The position numbers and the translations under genes were made by a program. 29,363 bases of DNA from positions 1 to 29,363 of the forward strand of contig JAPKCP010000004.1 in the NCBI GenBank assembly GCA_028822885.1, given 5' to 3'. Origin of the DNA: Yoonia sp. (lineage in GTDB: Bacteria; Pseudomonadota; Alphaproteobacteria; Rhodobacterales; Rhodobacteraceae). Below, one piece after another: positions 21,403 through 29,130 of this stretch (the first letter of the stretch is position 1; every line of letters begins with the position of its first letter). A model generated the notes under the pieces. That model searched no databases. It was not told the DNA's origin and saw nothing but the letters and a program-made list of their open reading frames with translations.

Positions 21403-23101
21403 CGGCAACGCGAGTCGCTTCGGCGCCTTCCTCAATCAAGACGGCATCAAGGCCAATCTCTAGTTTGCGGCGAATACGATCAGCATCCACGCTAGTATCT
21501 TCGGAAAAGGATAGCGCGCGGTTCCATTGAAAACGCGCTTCAATTTCACGGCCAACAGCCCAAAACGCATCACCAAGGTGGTCATTCACAACAGGATCGA
21601 CGGCTTCAAGGGCCGCGGCATTTTCAAGATGGACAACGGCTTCCTCGTATCGACCCATTTGAAACAGAACCCATCCTAGACTATCCACGATCGCCCCATT
21701 TTGGGGTTGGATAGCCACTGCCTTTTCAATCATCGCAAGGGCCTCATCGAGTTTTTCACCGCGTTCTACCAATGAATACCCGAGGTAGTTTAGAACTTGT
21801 GGTTGGTCCGGTCGAAACACCAGTGCGGCGCGAAAATCGGCCTCAGCCTTTGGCCAATTGTCCAACTCATGATACGTCACAGCCCGGGTGTAATACACAA
21901 TCCAGCGCGCAGGGTCTGTCGGTGCGTAAAGGTCTAGCGCTTGCGAATAAGCAGTATTGGCTTCCTCCGTTTGGTCAGATTGGCGCAACGTATCACCAAG
22001 GCTCACGTAGACGGCTGCCATATCTGGAAAATCGCGTGTCATCGCACGCAGCACTTCAATTGCACCCTCAAAGTTGCCGCCCTTACGCAACGCCTCAGCC
22101 CGGCCAAGTTCGGCAATGGCATAGGCGGGATCATCGCGCGGGACACTAGTATAGGTCTCATTTGCAAGCTCAAACCGACCAAGATCTTCGAGTAGACCCG
22201 CAACAAGTAGCAAAGCTTCCGTGTTGTCTGGCACCAGAAATTCAGCGGCACGGGCGTAAATAAGTGTGTAGGTGTCAGGGGCATCTGACCGCAATTCTTC
22301 TGCGACAGCGAGGTAAATTTCGCCCATGCCTTGCGTTGGTGTGGTGACAATATTGTACGGCACAGCACCGTTGTTTTTAATTCTATCGCGCAAATCTACG
22401 AGGCGGGGATCAAGTGTATCGCCGAATACCGTGTTGATCAGAGCAAGGGCTTCATCGCGCCGGTCAAGCTGGGTCAAGATTTGAGCATGGGCGATTGCGC
22501 TGCGGCGATTGTGACGCGGTCCACCGTTTTGTGTGGTGAGATCAAAAACGCGGATCGCCTCGTCGAGGTTCCCAACAGAGGCATAAGCAAGCGCCTTATG
22601 ATAGACACCAAAGGATTGCAGACCTGCCGCCTCAGACACCTCATCAAAGCGCATCATTGCTTTGTCGATTTCACCAAGCGCCATATGCGCCCAACCTTGG
22701 GACAATCCGTCAACCATTGGACTAATCTGCTGGCCCATTTCCAGAGCCGTGAAGATCGCAGCCCAATTTTTCGTTTTGATAGCCTGTACGGCGATCATGA
22801 TATTGGAGATTTGGCGATTGATCCCAAGATCATTCATGCCGTTTGCAATCGCCACAGCATTCTCAAAGCGAGCTAGTGCAATGTTTGTCGTTAGCGCGTT
22901 TTCCAAAAGGGCCGGATGGGTTGGATCAGCAAGCAACGCCTCAGTGAAATATCGCGCACCATATTCGAAATCCGCAGCCAGTCCGGCCTGACGTGCCGCA
23001 AGATAGGCGCCTGCATTCGGTCCAGTTGTTTGCGCCGTTGCGATGCTACTGCTTGCCATAAGTCCAGCGATCATTGCGTTGCGAAGTTTTTGTGAAAACA
23101 C
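21389..23101 (-). CDS. Secreted tetratricopeptide repeat protein
   Basis: A 570-residue protein made almost entirely of TPR helices. The N-terminus (MFSQKLRNAMIAGLMASSS, then IATAQ) is a Sec signal peptide with a likely cleavage near residue 23-24, so it is periplasmic. TPR units are clearest from about 370 to 535, for example LGDTLRQSDQTEEANTAY, LNYLGYSLVERGEKLDEA and VDSLGWVLFQMGRYEEA. The start is GTG at 23099-23101, chosen because it gives the full signal peptide; AAGGGA lies about ten bases upstream. Such proteins act as scaffolds, and similar ones next to ispE are, in my recollection, usual in Rhodobacteraceae. Partner unknown. Confidence 0.9.
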   Translation of the reverse strand: MFSQKLRNAMIAGLMASSSIATAQTTGPNAGAYLAARQAGLAADFEYGARYFTEALLADPTHPALLENALTTNIALARFENAVAIANGMNDLGINRQISNIMIAVQAIKTKNWAAIFTALEMGQQISPMVDGLSQGWAHMALGEIDKAMMRFDEVSEAAGLQSFGVYHKALAYASVGNLDEAIRVFDLTTQNGGPRHNRRSAIAHAQILTQLDRRDEALALINTVFGDTLDPRLVDLRDRIKNNGAVPYNIVTTPTQGMGEIYLAVAEELRSDAPDTYTLIYARAAEFLVPDNTEALLLVAGLLEDLGRFELANETYTSVPRDDPAYAIAELGRAEALRKGGNFEGAIEVLRAMTRDFPDMAAVYVSLGDTLRQSDQTEEANTAYSQALDLYAPTDPARWIVYYTRAVTYHELDNWPKAEADFRAALVFRPDQPQVLNYLGYSLVERGEKLDEALAMIEKAVAIQPQNGAIVDSLGWVLFQMGRYEEAVVHLENAAALEAVDPVVNDHLGDAFWAVGREIEARFQWNRALSFSEDTSVDADRIRRKLEIGLDAVLIEEGAEATRVADGIQ

Positions 23102-23309
23102 CTGTGTTAGTCCCTTTTCTCTGTCCCAGTAAAAAGCCTATGGGACGAATTGTTTTGGCGCAAACGATTGATAAAATTTGGGCGGTAAGTCGCGGATGGA
23201 AAATGGATAAAAACTGGTTGTGACCAGATATAAAAAGATAGGCAGGAAATGCGCCATGGCGTGGCCCATCATAGGTGGCAGCAATAGGTGTCGTATGTGC
23301 GCGTTTTCA

Positions 23310-23333
23310 GACTGTTAGACTGTTACACTGTTA
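23310..23333. repeat. Three tandem 8-bp units
   Basis: GACTGTTA, GACTGTTA and CACTGTTA follow one another without a gap. Such a short array could arise by slippage, or the 8-base phasing could serve protein binding. It lies about 210 bases upstream of the TPR gene start. Confidence 0.7.
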
Positions 23334-23423
23334 GGTTGCGAGTGTGAGTGATTTCCAACTTTTGTCACCACCTTGATGTAGATTCATTTTTAGATGGTTC
23401 AGGCCCGCGACCTCGAACTGCAA

Positions 23424-23445
23424 AGGCCCCGCAAGTGCGAGGCCT
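23424..23445 (-). terminator. Candidate terminator of the ETF-QO gene
   Basis: A 9-bp stem with one mismatch (23424-23432 with 23437-23445; read on the - strand AGGCCTCGC, loop ACTT, GCGGGGCCT) is followed by TTTGC. It stands 20 bases after the ETF-QO stop. The short T tract makes it of moderate strength. Confidence 0.6.
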
Positions 23446-23465
23446 CGTCGCTATCTGTGGTTGGA

Positions 23466-25112
23466 TCACATATTTGGATAGTTCGGTCCATCGCCGCCTT
23501 GTGGCGTTGTCCACGTGATGTTCTGGCTTGGGTCTTTGATGTCGCAGGTCTTGCAATGCACGCAGTTCTGGAAATTAATCTGGAACTTCGTGTCCGCCCC
23601 GGTTCCCGTAAACTCGTAGACACCCGCTGGGCAGTACCTAGCTGACGGACCTGCGTATTTGGCAAGGTTCACGCTGACTGGCAACGATGGATCGGCCAGA
23701 TGCAAGTGCGCAGGCTGGCTTTCTTCATGGTTGGTAAAGCTGAATGCGACGTTGGTTAGGCGGTCAAACGACAGTTTCCCGTCTGGCTTTGGGTACTTAA
23801 TCTCTTTGTGCTTGCTCGCTTCTTCTGTTGCGTCAGCGTCGGACTTGCCGTGTTTAAGGTTCAGCGGAGACGTCCCAAACAGATTGTTGCACCACATATC
23901 GGCACCGCCCACGGTAAGCGACGCCATGAGCCCAAAGCGAGACCAGAGTGGCTTTACGTTGCGCACGCGTTTCAGGTCTTTCCCGATTGCACCTTCACGA
24001 ACGGATTTTTCATAGTTCACCAACTCGTCACCGGACCGGCGGGCGTTGATCGCGTGGTGTGCTGCCTCAGCTGCGGCGATGCCTGACAACATTGCGTTAT
24101 GGTTGCCTTTGATGCGTGGGACGTTGACCATGCCTGCCGAACAGCCCAGCAAAGCGCCGCCCGGAAAGGTCAGCTTTGGCATCGACTGATAGCCGCCTTC
24201 GGTGATTGCGCGGGCACCGTAGGCAACGCGCTTACCGCCCTCAAGAAGCTTGGCAATCATCGGATGGTGCTTAAAGCGTTGGAACTCCATGTAAGGGAAC
24301 ATATATGGATTCTTGTAGTTTAGGTGCACCACGAAGCCGACGTAGACTTGATTATTCTCAAGGTGGTAGATGAAAGACCCGCCGCCGGCCTCAGACCCTA
24401 AAGGCCAACCCATTGTGTGGGTGACTGTGCCTTCTTTGTGCTTGGCAGGATCAATCTCCCAGATTTCTTTCATGCCCAGACCGTATTTCTGGACATCAGA
24501 CTTGGCTGCAAGATCGTATCTTGCGATTACTTGTTTGGACAGCGACCCACGCACGCCCTCGGACAGGAACACGTATTTGCCGTGCAGTTCCATGCCCGGC
24601 TCATAATTTGGGCCATGCGATCCGTCGGCTTCTTTGCCAAACTCACCAGCAACGACGCCTTTGACTTCGCCGTGGTCGCCATAAACCAACTCAGAACAGG
24701 CCATGCCGGGGAAGATTTCGACGCCTAACTCTTCGGCTTGTTCTGCCATCCAGCGGCAAACGTTGCCCATCGAAACGATGTAGCTGCCATGGTTGTTCAT
24801 CAGCGGAGGCATCACAAGATTCGGAATGCGCACTTGGCCTGCTTCGCCCAGCATAAAGAAATTATCTTCTTTGACAGGCACATTGATTGGGGCACCTTTG
24901 GCTTTCCAATCTGGGATCAGCTGATCAATGCCAGAGGTGTCCAAAACAGCACCGGACAAAATATGAGCACCGACCTCTGACCCTTTTTCCAGGACTACGA
25001 TGTTGGTATCAGCGTTCAGCTGCTTCAGCCGGATCGCTGCTGACAGGCCAGCAGGTCCTGCACCAACGATGACGACGTCATATTCCATTGTTTCGCGTAC
25101 AGTATCAGCCAT
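23466..25112 (-). CDS. Electron transfer flavoprotein-ubiquinone oxidoreductase
   Basis: A 548-residue ETF-QO that takes electrons from reduced ETF (fatty acid, amino acid and choline-type dehydrogenases) and reduces ubiquinone at the inner membrane. The FAD-binding motif GAGPAG is at 17-22; Cys494, Cys517, Cys520 and Cys523 (CPAGVY, then CVHCKTC) bind the 4Fe-4S cluster; the middle region holds the membrane-surface and quinone segments. The start is the ATG at 25110-25112 with AGAGG six bases before it; this gives the normal length, whereas a longer frame to 25238 adds 42 residues of unlikely sequence. The etfAB genes are not in the window. Confidence 0.95.
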   Translation of the reverse strand: MADTVRETMEYDVVIVGAGPAGLSAAIRLKQLNADTNIVVLEKGSEVGAHILSGAVLDTSGIDQLIPDWKAKGAPINVPVKEDNFFMLGEAGQVRIPNLVMPPLMNNHGSYIVSMGNVCRWMAEQAEELGVEIFPGMACSELVYGDHGEVKGVVAGEFGKEADGSHGPNYEPGMELHGKYVFLSEGVRGSLSKQVIARYDLAAKSDVQKYGLGMKEIWEIDPAKHKEGTVTHTMGWPLGSEAGGGSFIYHLENNQVYVGFVVHLNYKNPYMFPYMEFQRFKHHPMIAKLLEGGKRVAYGARAITEGGYQSMPKLTFPGGALLGCSAGMVNVPRIKGNHNAMLSGIAAAEAAHHAINARRSGDELVNYEKSVREGAIGKDLKRVRNVKPLWSRFGLMASLTVGGADMWCNNLFGTSPLNLKHGKSDADATEEASKHKEIKYPKPDGKLSFDRLTNVAFSFTNHEESQPAHLHLADPSLPVSVNLAKYAGPSARYCPAGVYEFTGTGADTKFQINFQNCVHCKTCDIKDPSQNITWTTPQGGDGPNYPNM

Positions 25113-25259
25113 GTTGAACCTCTTTCGTGCCAAACGGGCCACGCCCCGCAGTAGTGTTGTGATCTGAGTTAGCGCATTCGGAAAAACAGGGCAATCAAGA
25201 CGCGACGACAAAGTGTCACGGAGCGGCGCAAGTGGCAAAAAACTAGCTTGTTACATCGG

Positions 25260-25280
25260 AAATTAGAGTGCGACTAATTT
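25260..25280. other. AT-rich inverted repeat at the end of the secreted-protein gene
   Basis: AAATTAG (25260-25266) and CTAATTT (25274-25280) flank a seven-base loop, ending on the first base of the stop codon read on the - strand. It might be a weak terminator or an operator upstream of the ETF-QO gene; the stem is only A+T rich. Confidence 0.3.
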
Positions 25281-25660
25281 TAGCCTAAGATGCTGACCTC
25301 AATACCCGTAAAATCGTCGCCATCAGATAGAATAGTGATGTAGACTTGGACGTTGCCGCGCATGATTTGCTTGGCGACAGCACTGTCCATGCCACCGGCG
25401 CTGCGGATCAAATCTGGGATCGCAGAGCGTGCGAATGAATCGTTAAAAAGAGGATCTGATTCGTCACTTTTGTCTGCGAGACCAAAACGGTGGAAATTCG
25501 CTCGATCCTGACGGATTACTGATGCCGCATCGCCCAATCGCGTTCCGCTAGAATTGGTTAGGTCATTTCCGCTAATGTAGGCAGTGTAGCTTGCAACGAC
25601 GAAATCCTCAGCAAAACTAGGTGTCGCAAAAAGACTGATGGCAAGAGCAATATATTTCAT
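25280..25660 (-). CDS. Small secreted protein of unknown function (126 aa)
   Basis: The ATG at 25658-25660 gives a clean Sec signal peptide, MKYIALAISLFATPSFA, cut before Glu18; a longer frame to 25738 would bury it behind 26 extra residues. The mature part of about 109 residues has no Cys, starts EDFVVASYTAYISGNDLTNS and contains RLGDAASVIRQDRANFHRFG, with an acidic middle (KSDESDPLF) and a C-terminal beta-like stretch (VQVYITILSDGDDFTGIEVS). I do not recognise the family. Location should be periplasm or outside. It stands alone, divergent from greA and in the same direction as the ETF-QO gene 167 bases downstream. Confidence 0.75.
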   Translation of the reverse strand: MKYIALAISLFATPSFAEDFVVASYTAYISGNDLTNSSGTRLGDAASVIRQDRANFHRFGLADKSDESDPLFNDSFARSAIPDLIRSAGGMDSAVAKQIMRGNVQVYITILSDGDDFTGIEVSILG

Positions 25661-25764
25661 AGTAACTTTCGGTGTGACCAATGTGTCAGCGGTCTGTGCC
25701 AGAGGATCGTAAAATGGCAAAGTCTGGAAATCCACCATTCATTGTCGACACGTGACGCTTGTGC

Positions 25765-25794
25765 TTGACTTTATACAGCCCAAATAGGCTATGA
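25765..25794 (+). promoter_or_regulatory. Candidate greA promoter
   Basis: TTGACT (25765-25770) is a good -35 box in the only sizeable gap before greA. The best -10 options are weak (GCTATG at 25788-25793 with a 17-base spacer, or CTATGA one base later), as is common in alphaproteobacterial promoters. Confidence 0.45.
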
Positions 25795-25832
25795 ACGTCC
25801 GAATTAGACTTTTGCCCAAAGGGGTAGCAATC

Positions 25833-26303
25833 ATGGAAAAAATTCCACTTACACGTGGTGGCTTTGATAGGCTTGACGCCGAATTGAAGCATCTTAAAAC
25901 TGTGGAACGGCCGTCGATCATTCGCGCAATTGCGGAAGCGCGTGAGCATGGCGATCTGTCAGAGAACGCGGAATACCATTCGGCGAAGGAAAAGCAGTCC
26001 TTCATTGAAGGCCGTGTGAAAGAGCTGGAAGGTGTGATTTCGCGTGCCGAAATTATTGATCCTAAGAAAATGTCAGGTGCTGTTAAGTTCGGCGCAACCG
26101 TGACGATGGCGGACGAAGATACTGACGAAGAAAAGACCTACCAGATTGTTGGTGAATATGAGGCCAGCATTGAGGCGGGTCGTCTCAACATGAAGTCCCC
26201 GATTGCCCGCGCATTGATTGGCAAAAATGTTGGTGATAGCGCTGAAGTACGGACCCCCGGTGGGTTGAAAAGTTATGAAATTATTGAAATCGCTTACAAA
26301 TAA
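25833..26303 (+). CDS. greA: Transcription elongation factor GreA
   Basis: A 156-residue GreA that enters the RNA polymerase secondary channel and stimulates cleavage of backtracked RNA. The N-terminal coiled coil (about 1-75) carries the catalytic tip residues Asp41 and Glu44 (GDLSENAEYH) at exactly the E. coli positions; the FKBP-like C-terminal domain follows, ending in YEIIEI. The start at 25833 is fixed by AAGGGG eight bases upstream and by the family length; a frame reaching back to 25791 would add 14 residues. A gene for a two-TM protein follows after 26 bases. Confidence 0.96.
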   Translation: MEKIPLTRGGFDRLDAELKHLKTVERPSIIRAIAEAREHGDLSENAEYHSAKEKQSFIEGRVKELEGVISRAEIIDPKKMSGAVKFGATVTMADEDTDEEKTYQIVGEYEASIEAGRLNMKSPIARALIGKNVGDSAEVRTPGGLKSYEIIEIAYK

Positions 26304-26329
26304 TTCCCATTGGTTTGGTAAGATGGAAA

Positions 26330-27310
26330 ATGGTGGAACGGCCCAACATACCCGCAGTCGCAATTGCGCCAAGCAGGACTGAAGTGATCGCGCTGATCTT
26401 GTCAGTGGGCTGGATGACTGCAGTCAGCGTCTTCTTTTGGGCTGTCCCCACCAACCTTGCAGGTGAAGGGTTCGATAGTCTTCGGTTTGTATTGACGCTG
26501 ATGGCAGTTTTCCTGCCTGTTGTGATGATTTGGGTGGCAGCGGTTGCTGCACGCTCTGCCAAGATCATGCGGACAGAAGCGCAGATATTGCACGAAGCCA
26601 TCGACACATTGCGTGATAATGTCATGACTGAACGACAGGGTAACCCGTTAACCACTGATGCGTCAGTCGAGCGGAAGTTGACTCAAATAGCGCAGGCGAC
26701 GAAAAAGCCGGAAGCGCCGCTTGCGACCTTTACTAGCTCACGCGAAAGCGGTGGTAAGCTTGAGATCACGTCGGTGAAAACCATTCCACCTGAGCAGCCC
26801 ACGTTGGCATTCGATGTTCAACCTGAAGATAATACGCCGCCTTTGCCGCGCGTTGATCTGATCCGTGCGTTAAACTTTCCTGATACCGAAAGCGATGCTA
26901 TCGGTTTTGCTGCGCTGCGTAAGGCGCTAAAAGATCGGACCGCGCGTCAGTTGGTGCAAGCCAGTCAAGACGTGCTGACCTTGTTGTCGCAAGACGGTAT
27001 TTACATGGATGACCTACAACCAGATCGGTCTCGCCCAGAACTTTGGCGCAGATTTGCCCAAGGCGAACGCGGTCGCGCCATTGGTGCGCTGGGCGGTGTG
27101 CGCGATCGAACATCGCTTGCACTGACGACGGCTCGGATGCGCGAAGACCCTATTTTCCGCGATGCTTGTCATCACTTCCTGCGCCACTTTGATAAAATGC
27201 TCGTGTCATTTGAAGTCGTCGCAACCGATGCCGAATTGATTCAAATGTCAGACACCCGCACCGCCCGTTCGTTTATGCTGCTGGGTCGTGTGACGGGGGC
27301 TTTTGATTGA
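26330..27310 (+). CDS. Hypothetical membrane protein with two TM segments (326 aa)
   Basis: Unrecognised protein. Two membrane spans lie at about 19-40 and 52-74 with a short loop between. A helical, charged stretch follows (76-110, ARSAKIMRTEAQILHEAIDT), then a low-complexity linker of about 60 residues rich in Pro, Thr and Glu, and a C-terminal domain (about 185-326) beginning LIRALNFPDTESDAIGFAAL and ending MLLGRVTGAFD. Most of the chain is probably cytoplasmic. I start at the ATG 26330-26332, close to GGAA, rather than a TTG at 26315. The stop overlaps the TTG start of the AEC transporter gene, so they are coupled. I recall similar conserved hypothetical proteins in Rhodobacteraceae; no function is known to me. 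Confidence 0.8.
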   Translation: MVERPNIPAVAIAPSRTEVIALILSVGWMTAVSVFFWAVPTNLAGEGFDSLRFVLTLMAVFLPVVMIWVAAVAARSAKIMRTEAQILHEAIDTLRDNVMTERQGNPLTTDASVERKLTQIAQATKKPEAPLATFTSSRESGGKLEITSVKTIPPEQPTLAFDVQPEDNTPPLPRVDLIRALNFPDTESDAIGFAALRKALKDRTARQLVQASQDVLTLLSQDGIYMDDLQPDRSRPELWRRFAQGERGRAIGALGGVRDRTSLALTTARMREDPIFRDACHHFLRHFDKMLVSFEVVATDAELIQMSDTRTARSFMLLGRVTGAFD

Positions 27311-28236
27311 TCGCTGTCTTCTTGCAAACGCTGCCATTCTTTGGGCTGATCGCCCTTGGATATGGCGCTGCGGTGCGCGGTTTCTTTAACGCCGAGGCGA
27401 CCGGCTACCTGACTAAATTTGTGTTCTACTTTGCGCTGCCTGCAATGCTGCTGCGGTTTGCGGGGTCATTGAACCTGTCTGATGTCCTTGATTGGTCTTT
27501 TGTAGGGGCCTATTTCGCGGGGTCATTCGCGGTCTATGCCTTCGCCACGCTCGTCGCGATGGCCAGAAAATTGCGTGTGGCAGAGGCTGCGATTGAGGCG
27601 CAATGTGCGGTCATCGGCAATGTTGGTTTCCTTGGTATTCCGATGCTGGCACTGTTGCTGGGTGAACAAGCCATTGGGCCAATTATGATGGTTTTGGCTG
27701 TTGATCTGGTGCTCTTTGGAGGGCTTGTTGTGATTCTGATTACGGGGTCGCAGGACGGGCGAATGCAGTTGGGCGTTCTCAAAACTGTTGGAATGGGCCT
27801 GATCAAAAACCCGATGATTGTGTCTATCGTGCTTGGTTTGGTTTTGTCGACGCTCCAGGTCGATTTACCGCAACCCGCCGACGAGTTTTTGACGCTTTTG
27901 GGTGGTGCTGCAACGCCCGGTGCTTTGTTTGCTATCGGCGCGTCACTCGCCAGTAAATCGGCTGAACGTCTGAGTGTCGCTGGGTGGTTAACCGTTTGTA
28001 AGTTGATCCTGCATCCTGCCGCCGTTGGCATTGCTGCGATCTACATCTTCCATGTCGATCCCGTTTCAACAGGTATGATGATCGCCGCTGCATCCCTCCC
28101 TGTCGCGGGCAACGTATACATCATCGCGCAACACTATGCGGTCGCCCCCGCCCGTGTGTCTGCTGCAATTTTGATTTCAACGATTTTCAGCGTTCTGACC
28201 ATACCGGTGATCATCGGATGGGTGACAACCCTGTGA
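27307..28236 (+). CDS. AEC family transporter (auxin efflux carrier type)
   Basis: A 309-residue membrane protein of the AEC family, with about ten hydrophobic segments in two five-helix halves. FQ/LQTLPFFGLIALGYGA at the N-terminus and SLPVAGNVYIIAQHY (about 274-288) are typical. The start is a TTG at 27307 that overlaps the preceding stop (TTGA); the protein begins exactly where family members do, which supports this rare start. Bacterial AEC members transport malonate, malate or related acids, but the substrate here cannot be read from sequence. Confidence 0.9.
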   Translation: MIAVFLQTLPFFGLIALGYGAAVRGFFNAEATGYLTKFVFYFALPAMLLRFAGSLNLSDVLDWSFVGAYFAGSFAVYAFATLVAMARKLRVAEAAIEAQCAVIGNVGFLGIPMLALLLGEQAIGPIMMVLAVDLVLFGGLVVILITGSQDGRMQLGVLKTVGMGLIKNPMIVSIVLGLVLSTLQVDLPQPADEFLTLLGGAATPGALFAIGASLASKSAERLSVAGWLTVCKLILHPAAVGIAAIYIFHVDPVSTGMMIAAASLPVAGNVYIIAQHYAVAPARVSAAILISTIFSVLTIPVIIGWVTTL

Positions 28237-28246
28237 TGCTCAGTTA

Positions 28247-28268
28247 GCCCTTATGCAAACATAAGGGC
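28247..28268 (+). promoter_or_regulatory. Hairpin covering the fghA ribosome binding site
   Basis: GCCCTTATG (28247-28255) and CATAAGGGC (28260-28268) form a perfect 9-bp stem with loop CAAA. The 3' arm contains AAGGG (28263-28267), the Shine-Dalgarno of fghA seven bases before its ATG. In RNA this would hide the ribosome site; in DNA the dyad could be an operator. No T tract follows, so it is not an intrinsic terminator. Confidence 0.6.
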
Positions 28269-28274
28269 GAGCCG

Positions 28275-29105
28275 ATGAAAACGATCTCTGAAAACCTTTG
28301 CTTTGGTGGAACCCAAGGCGTTTATTCACATTTATCAAAGGCAACGGGAACAGAGATGACGTTTGGTCTGTTTCTGCCAGCTGAGGCTGTTGACGGCCCA
28401 GTGCCAGTGCTTTGGTATCTTTCAGGCCTGACCTGTACGCATGCCAACGCGATGGAAAAGGCTGGTGCGCAGTCTTGGGCAGCTGACCACGGTATTGCGT
28501 TGATTTTCCCGGATACATCGCCGCGCGGCGAAGGTGTGCCGAATGATGAAGCTTATGATCTTGGCCAAGGCGCTGGGTTCTATTTGAACGCAACGCAGGA
28601 CCCTTGGGCAAAGCATTTTAAAATGTGGGACTATATCGCTGAGGAATTGCCGACGCTTGTCGCCGAAAATTTCCCGCTGGATATGGGTAGCCAAGGCATC
28701 ACCGGTCATTCGATGGGTGGCCACGGTGCGTTGACCCTCGCGATGTCATTGCCGGGTCGGTTCCAGTCCGTTTCGGCCTTTGCGCCGATCTGCCATCCAA
28801 CGCAAAGCGATTGGGGCCGCAAGCAGTTCAGCGCGTATCTTGGTGAAGATGAAGCCACATGGGCCGCCCATGATGCAACGCTGTTGATGCGTGAAGTGGG
28901 CTTTGACGGTCCAGTGTTGATCGACACCGGAACCGACGATCAATTTGGCGATTTGCTTGGCACTCATCACCTTGCTGGGGCCATCGTAGAGCGGCGCCAA
29001 GAGGGTCATGTGCGCATGCAAAAGGGCTATGATCATTCGTATTATTTCATCTCAACGTTCATGGAAGACCACATGATTTTCCACGCTGAGGCGCTTTATA
29101 AATGA
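28275..29105 (+). CDS. fghA: S-formylglutathione hydrolase
   Basis: A 276-residue alpha/beta hydrolase of the esterase D family that splits S-formylglutathione into formate and glutathione, the last step of glutathione-dependent formaldehyde oxidation. The nucleophile is Ser146 (GHSMGGHGAL), the acid Asp221 or Asp222 (TGTDDQF) and the base His254 (GYDHSYYF). WYLSGLTCTHANAMEKAG (47-64) forms the oxyanion and substrate region. Size and motifs are standard. The formaldehyde dehydrogenase partner gene is not adjacent. The start is the ATG at 28275 behind a ribosome site buried in a hairpin. Confidence 0.95.
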   Translation: MKTISENLCFGGTQGVYSHLSKATGTEMTFGLFLPAEAVDGPVPVLWYLSGLTCTHANAMEKAGAQSWAADHGIALIFPDTSPRGEGVPNDEAYDLGQGAGFYLNATQDPWAKHFKMWDYIAEELPTLVAENFPLDMGSQGITGHSMGGHGALTLAMSLPGRFQSVSAFAPICHPTQSDWGRKQFSAYLGEDEATWAAHDATLLMREVGFDGPVLIDTGTDDQFGDLLGTHHLAGAIVERRQEGHVRMQKGYDHSYYFISTFMEDHMIFHAEALYK

Positions 29106-29130
29106 TGTCTAACTGCCCGGAGGGACGCTT

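Larger units (their letters stand above)
23102..23465. other. 364-base intergenic region between TPR and ETF-QO genes
   Basis: No convincing gene. It must hold the TPR gene promoter (read leftwards) and the ETF-QO gene end. Visible structures are a small dyad CTGGT-TGTG-ACCAG (23214-23227), a 10-bp palindrome CGCCATGGCG (23252-23261), three tandem 8-base units (23310-23333) and a terminator-like hairpin (23424-23445). A 44-codon - strand frame (23138-23272) exists but I do not accept it. Confidence 0.6.

Noticed and set aside
23138..23272. A 44-codon - strand frame upstream of the TPR gene, starting MMGHAMAHFLPIFLYLV
   Set aside because: No Shine-Dalgarno, unremarkable length for chance, and codon choice unlike the neighbouring genes. 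The hydrophobic stretch comes partly from the AT-rich promoter-like DNA.
23249..23287. A + strand 12-codon frame with three His and a nearby AGGA, like an amino-acid leader peptide
   Set aside because: No + strand gene follows it, no attenuator hairpins are seen, and the spacing of the ribosome site is too short.
25113..25238. N-terminal extension of the ETF-QO gene by 42 residues
   Set aside because: A good Shine-Dalgarno and the family start point both favour the ATG at 25112; the extension resembles translated untranslated region.
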